The notes beneath the pieces were generated by a model that saw only the letters and a program-made list of their open reading frames with translations, was not told where the DNA came from and made no database searches. The position numbers were made by a program, and so were the translations under genes. Shown here piece by piece: positions 43,556 to 52,270 of a DNA stretch of 64,000 nt; position 1 is the first letter of the stretch; each line of letters opens with the position of its first letter. The DNA is from Nocardia beijingensis NBRC 16342. GTDB lineage: Bacteria > Actinomycetota > Actinomycetes > Mycobacteriales > Mycobacteriaceae. Location: assembly GCF_001612785.1 (NCBI RefSeq), contig NZ_BDBC01000039.1, positions 1 through 64,000 on the forward strand. The letters are read 5' to 3'.

Positions 43556-44167
43556 GTGATCGATTCCAGTCAGCGGACCACCCGACCTCCCGGCCGCCCG
43601 GCCTCCGCGACCAGGGAACAGGTCATCGAGCACGCCCGCCGGGCGTTTCTGGCCGGAGAACGCGTGGACATCCAGGCGATCGCCGGACAGCTCGGACTCA
43701 GCCGCGCCTCGGTCTACCGCTGGTTCGGCTCCCGCGACGGAGTGCTCGGTGCCGTACTGGCCGGGGAGTTCGAAGCACTGCTCACCCGCGCCGACGCCCG
43801 CCGCCGCTCCACCGGAGCGCGGCGCATCCTGGACGTGCTGTACCGGGTCAACCGCTGGATGACCGACAACGAACCGTTCCGGCGCTACTTCGAGAACGAG
43901 CCGCTGTCGGGCCTGCGCATCCTCACCGCGAGCGACGGGCCGGTCCAGCCGCTGGTCGTCGGCACCGTCCAAGAGCTGATCGCGCGCGCCGCCGAAGAGG
44001 ACGGATACGATCCGCCGCTGGAACCAGCGCTGCTGGCCTACGCGCTGGTCCGGCTCGGCGAGGCGTTCCTGTACAACGACAACGTCGCCGGCATTCGCGG
44101 TGACGTCGACCGGCTGCACGAGGTCCAAGCGGCGCTGCTGGGCATCCCCGACGCGATCACGCCATGA
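43556..44167 (+). CDS. TetR-family regulator
   Basis: The protein has a divergent TetR helix-turn-helix at residues 15-65 (IQAIAGQLGLSRASVYRWFG) and a QsdR-like helical C-terminus. GTG 43556 is chosen because the upstream ATG 43541 lies inside the operator palindrome; from the ATG it would be five residues longer (208). Its stop overlaps the ACC-deaminase-like gene by four bases. Likely represses the preceding acyl-CoA dehydrogenase and itself. Confidence 0.85.
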   Translation: MIDSSQRTTRPPGRPASATREQVIEHARRAFLAGERVDIQAIAGQLGLSRASVYRWFGSRDGVLGAVLAGEFEALLTRADARRRSTGARRILDVLYRVNRWMTDNEPFRRYFENEPLSGLRILTASDGPVQPLVVGTVQELIARAAEEDGYDPPLEPALLAYALVRLGEAFLYNDNVAGIRGDVDRLHEVQAALLGIPDAITP

Positions 44168-45159
44168 GCGGGCCGCTGCTGCACGAGCGTTTCCCGGAGC
44201 TCGCCGGCACCTTGCCGTTCGTGCGCCTCGGCACGGCTCCGACGCCCGTCCGCCGCTACGACCTCGGCACCACGGCCCAGGTGTGGTGCAAGGACGAAAG
44301 CAGCTACGGCGACGGCGGCTGGGGTGGCAACAAGGTCCGCAAGCTGGAATGGCTGCTGCCGGAGGCACGGCGGCGCGGTGCGCGGACCATCCTGACGGTG
44401 GGCGGCACCGGGACCAATTGGGGGCTCGCCACCGCCCTGTACGGCCGTGCCCAGGGCATCGACACCGAACTCGCGTTGGTGGACCAGCCGGTCGACGACC
44501 ATGTGCGCGCGCAACTGCGGCGGCTGGAGAATTCCGGCGCCACTTTGCATTTCACCCACAGCAAACCCCGCACGATCCTGACGGCGCCGTGGTTGTATCT
44601 GCGCCGGATGCGGGGCGGCAGGCGTCCGTACTTCCTGCCCGCGGGCGGGTCGTCGCCGATCGGCGCCTTGGGCTACGTCGAGACGGCATGCGAACTCGCG
44701 GCCCAGATCGCCGCCGGTGTGCTGCCCGAGCCGGGCCACGTCGTCACCGCCGTCGGATCCGGCGGCACCGCCGCGGGCCTCGCCCTCGGTCTGCGCTTGG
44801 CCGGATTGCGCACGCGCGTCGTCGGAGTCGTCGTCAACGACACGCTGCCCCTCGACGCGAAGCGCATCGTCCGGCTGGCAGAGCGCACCGAGCGCCTGCT
44901 CCGCGCCCGAGGAGCACGCTTCGCCCCGACCGGACTCCGCCCGGAGGACGTCACGATGACCACCGAGTGGCTCGGCCCCGGCTACGGCCACCCCACGCCC
45001 GCCGCCCTGGACGCCGCACAGCACGCCGAACAGGCCGGACTGCGCCTGGAGACGGTCTACACCGCCAAAGCGCTCGCCGCGTTGCGAGCTCTCGACCACA
45101 CGGGCGTGTTCGGCGCCGGACCGGTGCTGTTCCTCAATACGTACGGCCCGCGACCGTAG
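44164..45159 (+). CDS. PLP-dependent ACC deaminase / D-cysteine desulfhydrase-like protein
   Basis: The 331-residue protein belongs to the fold-type II PLP family of ACC deaminase and D-cysteine desulfhydrase: GGNKVRKLEWLL with PLP-Lys57, GGTGTNWGLATA, and AVGSGGTAAGLALGLR for the phosphate of PLP. Such enzymes cleave ACC or D-cysteine to a keto acid and ammonia. Substrate cannot be fixed from sequence. ATG 44164 overlaps the TetR stop. Confidence 0.85.
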   Translation: MSGPLLHERFPELAGTLPFVRLGTAPTPVRRYDLGTTAQVWCKDESSYGDGGWGGNKVRKLEWLLPEARRRGARTILTVGGTGTNWGLATALYGRAQGIDTELALVDQPVDDHVRAQLRRLENSGATLHFTHSKPRTILTAPWLYLRRMRGGRRPYFLPAGGSSPIGALGYVETACELAAQIAAGVLPEPGHVVTAVGSGGTAAGLALGLRLAGLRTRVVGVVVNDTLPLDAKRIVRLAERTERLLRARGARFAPTGLRPEDVTMTTEWLGPGYGHPTPAALDAAQHAEQAGLRLETVYTAKALAALRALDHTGVFGAGPVLFLNTYGPRP

Positions 45160-45366
45160 ATCCGCGCGCCCCGGCCCGCGCGACCCCACTTTCGAATCGC
45201 TGTGATCGGAATTCGACCGATGGCGCCCGACGTGGCGTAATGGCCGGAGCGCCGGACATATCGCCAGGTCGGGACGCGGGGCACCCGGCGCAATAACATC
45301 CCTTGATTTCTCCTGGGCGATGACGCGGGAACTCACGCGGCCCCGACCGCACTATCGTCGCTATTC

Positions 45367-46152
45367 GTGCAGGTCAGCGACAGAAAGGCGGAGGCGGTGG
45401 CAGCGGAACCCACGCCGGTGCGGCAGTTGCGCGCCGATCAGGCGCGGCGGGTGGCCGACATCTTGCGTCACCAGTTGCACGCGGGCGCGTTCGAGAACAC
45501 CCTGCCGAGCGAACAGGAACTCGCCGCCGAGTACGGCGCCTCCCGCAACACCGTCCGCGACGCGCTGGCGCTGTTGAAGGACGAGGGCCTGATCGACCGG
45601 GCGCCCAAAGTGGGCACCCGGGTGGCCACCCGCAAGTACGACCACGGGCTCGACGCGCTGCTCGGGTTGCAGGAGACCTTCAAGGGCCACGGCACCGTGC
45701 GCAACGAGGTGCGCGCGGCGATGCACGTCGCCGCACCGCCCGCCGTCGCCCGCAGGCTCGGTCTCGCGCCGGGCGAGCGCGTGGTCTACCTGGAGCGCCT
45801 GCGCTACCTGGCGGACCTGCCCCTGAGTCTCGACCTCACCTACCTCGTGCCCGACATCGGCACCGAAATCCTCGGCCACGACCTCGAGCACACCGACGTC
45901 TTCGTGCTGCTGGAACGCATCAGCGGCCACTCGCTCGGCTCGGCCGACCTGGCCCTGGAGGCGGTGCCCGCCGACCCGCACACCGCATCCACCCTCGACG
46001 TCCCCGGCGGCGCGCCGCTGCTGATGCTGGAACGACTGACCCGGCTCGACGACGGCCGCCCGGTCGACCTGGAGTACATCCGCATGCGCGGCGACCGCAT
46101 CACCATGCGCGGCAGCCTGACCCGCAGCACCCCCGAATGGAAGGTCCTCTAG
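45367..46152 (+). CDS. GntR-family regulator with UTRA domain
   Basis: The 261-residue protein has a GntR winged helix (residues 20-90; LPSEQELAAEYGASRNTVRDAL) and a C-terminal UTRA ligand domain (ERVVYLERLRYLADLPLSLD). GTG 45367 or GTG 45397 may be the start. It directly abuts the ferredoxin gene, so it is first in the six-gene operon and probably regulates it in response to the transported ligand. Confidence 0.9.
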   Translation: MQVSDRKAEAVAAEPTPVRQLRADQARRVADILRHQLHAGAFENTLPSEQELAAEYGASRNTVRDALALLKDEGLIDRAPKVGTRVATRKYDHGLDALLGLQETFKGHGTVRNEVRAAMHVAAPPAVARRLGLAPGERVVYLERLRYLADLPLSLDLTYLVPDIGTEILGHDLEHTDVFVLLERISGHSLGSADLALEAVPADPHTASTLDVPGGAPLLMLERLTRLDDGRPVDLEYIRMRGDRITMRGSLTRSTPEWKVL

Positions 46153-46380
46153 ATGGCACTCGTCAACCAGCGCGCCGACATCCCCGTCACCATCGACGAG
46201 TCGCTGTGCATCCAGGGCTGCACGCTGTGCGTCGAGATCTGCCCCCTCGACTCGCTGGCCATCAACCCCGAGAACGGCAAGGCCTTCATGCACGTGGACG
46301 AGTGCTGGTACTGCGGTCCCTGCGCGGCCCGCTGCCCCACCGGCGCCGTCACCGTCAACATGCCCTACCTGCTCCGCTGA
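46153..46380 (+). CDS. 2x[4Fe-4S] ferredoxin (AprB-like)
   Basis: The 75-residue protein has two cluster motifs: Cys 19, 23, 26, 30 (CIQGCTLCVEICP) and Cys 51, 54, 57, 61 (CWYCGPCAARCP), separated by an EnGKAFMHVDE segment like the beta subunit of APS reductase. It begins one base after the regulator stop. It is the likely electron partner of the flavoprotein at the end of the operon. Confidence 0.92.
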   Translation: MALVNQRADIPVTIDESLCIQGCTLCVEICPLDSLAINPENGKAFMHVDECWYCGPCAARCPTGAVTVNMPYLLR

Positions 46381-46392
46381 TCTGGAAGACCG

Positions 46393-47820
46393 ATGAAAGT
46401 GAAACTCGCCCCCGTCCTGCTCGCCGCCGCGCTCGCGCTGACCGGGTGCTCGCTGGAGCAGTCCGGCGACACGCCCGCGGGCACCGTCAAGGTGGTCGTC
46501 GGCTACCAGTCCAAGACCATCAACACCGTCACCGCGGGCACCTTGCTGCGCGCGCAGGGCTACCTGGAGCAGCGGCTACAGAAGATCACCGACAGCGGCG
46601 GGGCGAAATATCAGGTCGAGTGGCAGGACTACGACACCGGCGCGCCGATCACCGCGCAGATGGTGGCCGAGAAGATCGACATCGGCTCCATGGGTGACTA
46701 CCCGCTGCTGATCAACGGCTCCCGCACCCAGGTCAACGAGCGCGCGCGCACCGAACTGGTGTCGGTCACCGGGTACAACCCCAAGGGCGCGCTGAACATG
46801 GTCGTGGTGCCGAACGACTCGGCCGCCACCGGCATCGCCGACCTGGCCGGGCAGAAGATCTCGGCCAGCGTCGGCTCGGCCGGGCACGGCACCCTGGTGC
46901 AGGCGCTGTCGCGGGCGGGCATCGATCCGGCCAAGGGCGTGGAGGTGCTCAACCAGCAACCGCAGGTCGGGGCGACCGCGCTGGAATCCCGCCAGGTGGG
47001 CGCGCTGTCGCAGTTCGTCGCGTGGCCCGGTCTTGTCGTCTTCCAGAACAAGGCCAAGCTGCTCTACGACGGCGCCGAACTCGGCGTGCCGACCTTCCAC
47101 GGCGTGGTGGCGCGGCGCGCGTACGCCGCCGATCACCCTGAGGTGCTCCAGGCGTTCCTTGCCGCACAGCTGGACGCCACCCAGTTCCTTCAGCAGAAGC
47201 CGTTCGAGGCCGCGAAGATCGTCGCCGACGGTTCCGGACTGCCGCAGGAAGTGGTGTATCTCTACAACGGTCCCGGCGGAACGAGTTTCGACACCACGCT
47301 CAAGCCGAGCCTGATCAACGCGCTCAAAGGCGATGTGGCCTACCTGAAGTCGATCGGCGACTTCGCCGACCTGGACATCGATCGGTTCGTCGACGACGGG
47401 CCGCTGCGCAAGGCGTACGCGGAGACCGGACGCGGCGACTACGACCGCGACCTGGCCGCCACCGCCAACCCGACCCGGGTCACCGGCGCCGATCCCGTCT
47501 GCGGCACAGTGGCGGAGAACCCCGCGCTGGCCGGCGAACTGTGGGTGGACGGCGCGGCGAAGCCGCAACCGGCCGCCGACCCGACCTGCCTGCTGCGCGC
47601 GGTCCAGGCCGCGAAAGCGCAGGGCCGCACGATCCGCGCCGCCTACGTCCCCGATGCCGAACTCGGCACGCGCTGGTTCGCCGACAAGTCGATCTGGCTG
47701 CGCGACGGCGCCGCCTACCTGCCCTTCACCACCACCGCCGCCGCGCAGCGCTACCGCCAGGCGCATCCATCCGCCACGCCGGTCACCTACGACCAGGCCG
47801 TCACGGAAGTACGCGGATGA
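46393..47820 (+). CDS. ABC substrate-binding lipoprotein with NosL-like C-terminal domain
   Basis: The 475-residue protein starts with a lipoprotein signal (lipobox LTGC, Cys19) and residues 35-345 form a nitrate/sulfonate/taurine-type binding protein (VVGYQSKTINTVTAGTLL, EKIDIGSMGDYPLL, KISASVGSAGHGTLVQALSR). From about 369 an extra domain (VCGTVAENP ... AAYVPDAELGTRWFADKSIW ... TTTAAAQRYRQAHP) resembles NosL, a copper-binding lipoprotein of denitrifiers. A fusion of this kind is unusual. It is coupled to the permease by a four-base overlap. Confidence 0.85.
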   Translation: MKVKLAPVLLAAALALTGCSLEQSGDTPAGTVKVVVGYQSKTINTVTAGTLLRAQGYLEQRLQKITDSGGAKYQVEWQDYDTGAPITAQMVAEKIDIGSMGDYPLLINGSRTQVNERARTELVSVTGYNPKGALNMVVVPNDSAATGIADLAGQKISASVGSAGHGTLVQALSRAGIDPAKGVEVLNQQPQVGATALESRQVGALSQFVAWPGLVVFQNKAKLLYDGAELGVPTFHGVVARRAYAADHPEVLQAFLAAQLDATQFLQQKPFEAAKIVADGSGLPQEVVYLYNGPGGTSFDTTLKPSLINALKGDVAYLKSIGDFADLDIDRFVDDGPLRKAYAETGRGDYDRDLAATANPTRVTGADPVCGTVAENPALAGELWVDGAAKPQPAADPTCLLRAVQAAKAQGRTIRAAYVPDAELGTRWFADKSIWLRDGAAYLPFTTTAAAQRYRQAHPSATPVTYDQAVTEVRG

Positions 47821-48677
47821 CCAGCGAACTCGCCGCACCGGCGGTGCGGGCCGCGGCCGAACCCGCCGCCACCCGATCGGCGGCCACGCCGGCGTCGCGA
47901 TCGGCTTGGCGCTCGCGCCTGCTGCGGGTGGGCTCGGTCGCCGCCGCGGTCGGACTGTGGCAGCTGCTCACGGTCAACAACGTGCGGGCGGCGGGCCTGC
48001 GTTTCGACACCCTGCCGACCGTCACCGAGATCGTCGCCGAATTCGGCACGCAATTGCGCTCCGACCAGTACTACCTGGACATCGCGCAGTCGCTGATCCG
48101 GATCGTCACCGGCTTCGGGCTGGCCGCGGTCATCGGCGTGATCGCCGGCATCGGACTCGGCCGGTCGCGACTGCTCGCCGACACCTTCGGCCCGCTGGCC
48201 GAACTGGTTCGCCCGATCCCGGCCATCGCCCTGGTGCCGGTCGCGATCCTGCTGTTCCCCAGCGACGAATCCGGCATCGTGTTCATCACCTTCACCGCGT
48301 CGCTGTTCCCGGTGCTGGTCAGCACCAGGCACGCGGTGCGCGCGCTGCCGACGATCTGGGAGGACGCGATCCGCACGCTGGGCGCGTCCCGGCTGGACGT
48401 GCTCACCCGCGTGGTGTTCCCCGGCATCCTGCCCGGCGTCTTCAGCGGACTGTCCGTCGGCGTCGGCGTGGCGTGGATCTGCCTCATCTCCGCGGAGATG
48501 ATCTCCGGGCGTCTCGGTGTCGGCTACCGCACCTGGCAGGCCTACACCATCGTGGACTACCCGGCGGTGTTCGTCGGCATGATCACCATCGGCGTCCTCG
48601 GTTTCGCGACATCGGGGCTGGTCGAACTGGCCGGCCGCCGCATCACCCGCTGGCTGCCCAGGGAGGTCGAAGCATGA
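47817..48677 (+). CDS. ABC transporter permease (SsuC/TauC type)
   Basis: The 286-residue protein has six predicted membrane segments and the EAA loop near EDAIRTLGASRLDVLTRVVFPGILP. It is the permease partner of the preceding binding protein and following ATPase. An extra Ala/Arg-rich tail at the N-terminus (about 30 residues) precedes TM1. Starts and stops overlap on both sides (ATGA). Confidence 0.92.
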   Translation: MTSELAAPAVRAAAEPAATRSAATPASRSAWRSRLLRVGSVAAAVGLWQLLTVNNVRAAGLRFDTLPTVTEIVAEFGTQLRSDQYYLDIAQSLIRIVTGFGLAAVIGVIAGIGLGRSRLLADTFGPLAELVRPIPAIALVPVAILLFPSDESGIVFITFTASLFPVLVSTRHAVRALPTIWEDAIRTLGASRLDVLTRVVFPGILPGVFSGLSVGVGVAWICLISAEMISGRLGVGYRTWQAYTIVDYPAVFVGMITIGVLGFATSGLVELAGRRITRWLPREVEA

Positions 48678-49414
48678 CCACAGTGATCGACGCACCGGCG
48701 TCGACCGGAATGACGTTGAGCCTCAGCGGTGTTCGCATCGCCTATGGCGGCGCGCCCGTGCTCGACGGATTGGACTTGGCGATCGCGCCCGGCGAAATCC
48801 TCGTCGTGGTCGGCAAATCCGGGTGCGGCAAGTCCACGTTGCTGCGCGCGATCGCCGGACTGCGCGCCCCCGAGGGCGGAGCCGTCCTGGCCGACGGCGA
48901 CCACGTCACCGGACCGGCGGCCGACCGCGCCCTCGTGTTCCAGGACGACGCGCTGCTGCCGTGGCGCACCGTGCGGCAGAACATCGAACTCGCCCTGCGC
49001 CTGCGCGGCACCCCGCGCGCCCAGCGGCGCGCCACCGCGCTGCACTGGGTGGACGAGGTCGGGCTCACCGGCTACGCCGACTATCTGCCGCGCGATCTGT
49101 CCGGCGGCATGCGCCAGCGCGTCCAGCTCGCGCGCAGCCTGGCCGCCGCGCCGCGCGCCGTGCTGATGGACGAGCCGTTCGGCGCCCTGGACACCCAGAC
49201 CAGGGAAACCATGCAGCGCCTGCTGATCCAGACCTGGCGCGCCCATCCCACCACCATCGTCTTCGTCACCCACGACCTCGACGAGGCCCTGCTGCTCGGC
49301 GACCGCATCGCCGTGCTGGGCGGCGGCACGCTGCGGGCGCTGGTGCCGGTGGCCAGTCCGCGGGAAGCGATCGACCGGGCCGCGACGAAGGCCGAGATCC
49401 TGGAGAAACTGTGA
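48674..49414 (+). CDS. ABC transporter ATP-binding protein (SsuB/TauB type)
   Basis: The 246-residue protein has Walker A GKSGCGKST, Q-loop VFQDDALLPWRTV, signature LSGGMRQRVQLARSL, Walker B VLMDEPFGALD and H-loop VTHDLDEAL, the set typical of nitrate/sulfonate/taurine importers. It overlaps the permease stop by four bases and the flavoprotein start by four. Confidence 0.94.
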   Translation: MTTVIDAPASTGMTLSLSGVRIAYGGAPVLDGLDLAIAPGEILVVVGKSGCGKSTLLRAIAGLRAPEGGAVLADGDHVTGPAADRALVFQDDALLPWRTVRQNIELALRLRGTPRAQRRATALHWVDEVGLTGYADYLPRDLSGGMRQRVQLARSLAAAPRAVLMDEPFGALDTQTRETMQRLLIQTWRAHPTTIVFVTHDLDEALLLGDRIAVLGGGTLRALVPVASPREAIDRAATKAEILEKL

Positions 49415-52122
49415 ACATTCCGCCGCTGTCGGAACGGATTCGGCTGGACTGCGACGTGCTCGTCATCGGCGGCGGCACGGCGGGCACGATGGCCGCGCTC
49501 ACCGCCGCCGAGCAGGGCGCGAACGTGCTGCTGCTGGAGAAGGCGCACGTGCGCCACTCCGGCGCCCTGGCGATGGGCATGGACGGTGTGAACAACGCCG
49601 TCATCCCGGGCAAGGCCGAACCGGAAGACTACGTCGCCGAGATCACCCGCGCCAACGACGGCATCGTGAATCAGCGCACCGTGTACCAGACCGCCACGCG
49701 CGGCTTCGCCATGGTGCAACGGCTGGAACGCTACGGCGTGAAGTTCGAGAAGGACGAGTACGGCGAGTACGCCGTGCGCCGGGTGCACCGGTCGGGCTCG
49801 TACGTGCTGCCGATGCCGGAAGGCAAGGACGTCAAGAAGGCGCTGTACCGGGTGCTGCGCCAGCGCAAGATGCGCGAGAAGATCCGCATCGAGAACCGGC
49901 TCATGCCGGTGCGCGTGCTCACCGACAACGGACGCGCCGTCGGCGCCGCCGCCCTGCACACCCGCACCGGCGAATTCGTGGCCGTCGGCGCGAAGGCGGT
50001 CGTCCTGGCCACCGGTCCGTGCGGCAGGCTGGGGCTGCCCGCCAGCGGATACCTGTACGGCACCTACGAGAACCCGACGAACGCGGGCGACGGCTACTCG
50101 ATGGCCTACCACGCCGGAGCCGAACTCAGCGGCATCGAATGCTTCCAGATCAACCCGCTGATCAAGGATTACAACGGTCCGGCCTGCGCCTACGTCGCCA
50201 ATCCGTTCGGCGGCTACCAGGTCAACGCCGAAGGCGAACGCTTCGTCGACTCCGACTACTGGTCGGGCCAGATGATGGCCGAGGTCAAGCGGGAGATCGA
50301 GTCCGCGCGCGGGCCCATCTACCTCAAGGTGTCGCACCTGCCCGACGAGACGCTCAGCACGCTCGAAGGCATCCTGCACACCACCGAGCGCCCCACCCGC
50401 GGCACCTTCCACGCCAACCGCGGCCACGACTACCGCACCCACGACGTCGAGATGCACATCTCCGAAATCGGTTTGTGCAGTGGGCATTCCGCCTCCGGGG
50501 TGTGGGTCGACGAGCACGCGCGCACCACGGTGCCGGGCTTGTACGCGGCGGGCGATCTGGCGTGCGTGCCGCACAACTACATGATCGGCGCGTTCGTCTT
50601 CGGTGATCTGGCCGGCGCGCACGCCGCGTCCACCCTGGACGAGGTCGCCGCGCCCGCCGAGCTGCCCGAGGACCAGCTGGCCGCCGCCCACGAGCTGATC
50701 TACCGGCCGCTGCGCCAGCCGGACGGGCCGCCGCAACCGCAGGTGGAATACAAGCTGCGGCGCTTCGTGAACGACTATGTCGCACCGCCCAAGACGGCGA
50801 CCAAACTGGCCATCGCGGTGGAGACCTTCGACCGGATGCGCGCGGAGGTCGACGGCATCGGCGCGCGCACCCCGCACGAGCTGATGCGCGCGGTGGAGGT
50901 GTCGTTCATCCGCGACTGCGCCGAGATGGCCGCCCGCAGCTCACTGATCAGGACCGAATCCCGTTGGGGCCTCTACCACGAGCGCGCCGACCTACCCGAA
51001 CGCGACGATGTCGAATGGCGATACCACCTCAACCTGCGCAAGAACCCGGACGGAACCATGGCGTTCCTGAAGCGGCCGGTGGCGCCGTACCTGGTTCCGG
51101 TGCCAGGACTCGACGACCTGCCCTCGGCCGATGTCGAAGCCGTGCCGGTGCACCAGCCGCACCAAGTCGTCGGCCGTGCGCCGCACACCGGCGGCGACGC
51201 TGAACGCGATCGCACCGCTTCCGGTGCGCCGTCGCAGCCCGCCTCTCCCCCGTCACCCCGGATCGTCGCGCTGCTCGCGCTCGACGAACCCACCGTGGCG
51301 CAACTGTCCACCTATCTGACCGATCCCGACGCGGGCGTGCGGGCCGCGGCGATCTCGGTGCTGACCGAGCACACACCGGAAGGCTTCGCGACCGCCCTCG
51401 GCGACGCGCTCGACGACGCCGCGGCCTCGGTGCGGCGCGCCGCCGCCGCCAGCCTGCGTGAACTCGTCGAGGTCCTGCCCTCGGCGGCGGGACTTTCCGA
51501 CCGGCTCGGTTCCTCCGATCCCGTCGTGCGGTCGACGGTGATCGACCTGTTGCGCGCCCTGCGTGCGGGCGAGCCCGCGCACTACCGCGCCGCGCTGGCG
51601 GACGAGGACCATCGCGTGCGCATCGAGGCGGTCCGCGCGCTGGTCTCGCTGAACGACCGCGACGGCGTCGCCACCCTGGCCGCCGACGGCAACCGGGAAG
51701 TGCGGATCGCGGTCGCCCAAGGCTTGGCCGCCATCGGCGACGGCGGAGCCGAGGTGATCCGTCGCCTCGCCGACGACCAGGACCCGCTGGTCCGCGCCGC
51801 GGCACTGACGGCGTTCGCACAGCTGGGCGCCGAGCACGCCGACATCACCGCGCTGGCGGCCGCCCTGCGCCACTCGGCCTGGCAGATCCGGGTGGGCGCG
51901 GCGCGCGGGCTCGCGGGAGCCGACCCCGACCTCGCGGTGCCGATCCTGGCCGCGGCACTGGGCGATCCGCATCTCGACGTCCGCAAGGCGGCGGTGCTGT
52001 CGTTGTCGGCGTGGCCGGACCTGCCCGCGGCGCACGACGCGCTGCGCGCCGCGATCGACGACACCGACGCCGACGTGCGCGCGTATGCCCGGCGGGCGCT
52101 GGCCACCCAGCCCACGGCCTAG
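49411..52122 (+). CDS. AprA/fumarate-reductase-like flavoprotein fused to HEAT repeats
   Basis: The 903-residue protein has an FAD-binding start (VLVIGGGTAGTMAALTAAEQ, from residue 15), the flavoprotein core to about 575 (ATGPCGRLGLPASGYLYG; GVWVDEHARTTVPGLYAAGD; HNYMIGAFVFGDLAGAHAA), a low-complexity linker (575-610) and a C-terminal series of PBS-lyase-type HEAT repeats (610-900; units such as PDAGVRAAAISVLTEH, DPVVRSTVIDLLRAL, DEDHRVRIEAVRALVSL). The core most resembles the alpha subunit of adenylylsulfate reductase or fumarate reductase. With the ferredoxin it could form a two-subunit oxidoreductase for the substrate imported by the ABC transporter. HEAT repeats on such a flavoprotein are uncommon. 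Confidence 0.88.
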   Translation: MNIPPLSERIRLDCDVLVIGGGTAGTMAALTAAEQGANVLLLEKAHVRHSGALAMGMDGVNNAVIPGKAEPEDYVAEITRANDGIVNQRTVYQTATRGFAMVQRLERYGVKFEKDEYGEYAVRRVHRSGSYVLPMPEGKDVKKALYRVLRQRKMREKIRIENRLMPVRVLTDNGRAVGAAALHTRTGEFVAVGAKAVVLATGPCGRLGLPASGYLYGTYENPTNAGDGYSMAYHAGAELSGIECFQINPLIKDYNGPACAYVANPFGGYQVNAEGERFVDSDYWSGQMMAEVKREIESARGPIYLKVSHLPDETLSTLEGILHTTERPTRGTFHANRGHDYRTHDVEMHISEIGLCSGHSASGVWVDEHARTTVPGLYAAGDLACVPHNYMIGAFVFGDLAGAHAASTLDEVAAPAELPEDQLAAAHELIYRPLRQPDGPPQPQVEYKLRRFVNDYVAPPKTATKLAIAVETFDRMRAEVDGIGARTPHELMRAVEVSFIRDCAEMAARSSLIRTESRWGLYHERADLPERDDVEWRYHLNLRKNPDGTMAFLKRPVAPYLVPVPGLDDLPSADVEAVPVHQPHQVVGRAPHTGGDAERDRTASGAPSQPASPPSPRIVALLALDEPTVAQLSTYLTDPDAGVRAAAISVLTEHTPEGFATALGDALDDAAASVRRAAAASLRELVEVLPSAAGLSDRLGSSDPVVRSTVIDLLRALRAGEPAHYRAALADEDHRVRIEAVRALVSLNDRDGVATLAADGNREVRIAVAQGLAAIGDGGAEVIRRLADDQDPLVRAAALTAFAQLGAEHADITALAAALRHSAWQIRVGAARGLAGADPDLAVPILAAALGDPHLDVRKAAVLSLSAWPDLPAAHDALRAAIDDTDADVRAYARRALATQPTA

Positions 52123-52270
52123 CGCGACATGGTTGCCGCAGCTCGAATCGCTGATTAGATTAGCGGCTCGACCGTTGCCGACTCGTCGGCCGTGACACAG
52201 CCGGACGGCGACGGGGCGGCCGACGACGAATCCGTCGCCGTTGTCCATCAGCAGCGACGGGAGTGTGGCG

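Noticed and set aside
49081..50877. 598-residue minus-strand frame opposite the ATPase and flavoprotein
   Set aside because: Shadow frame; both real genes beneath it are clear.
49411..50980. Calling the flavoprotein a true APS reductase or fumarate reductase
   Set aside because: No sat, qmo, sdh or frd genes are near and the active-site residues could not be compared reliably by eye; only a family-level call is given.
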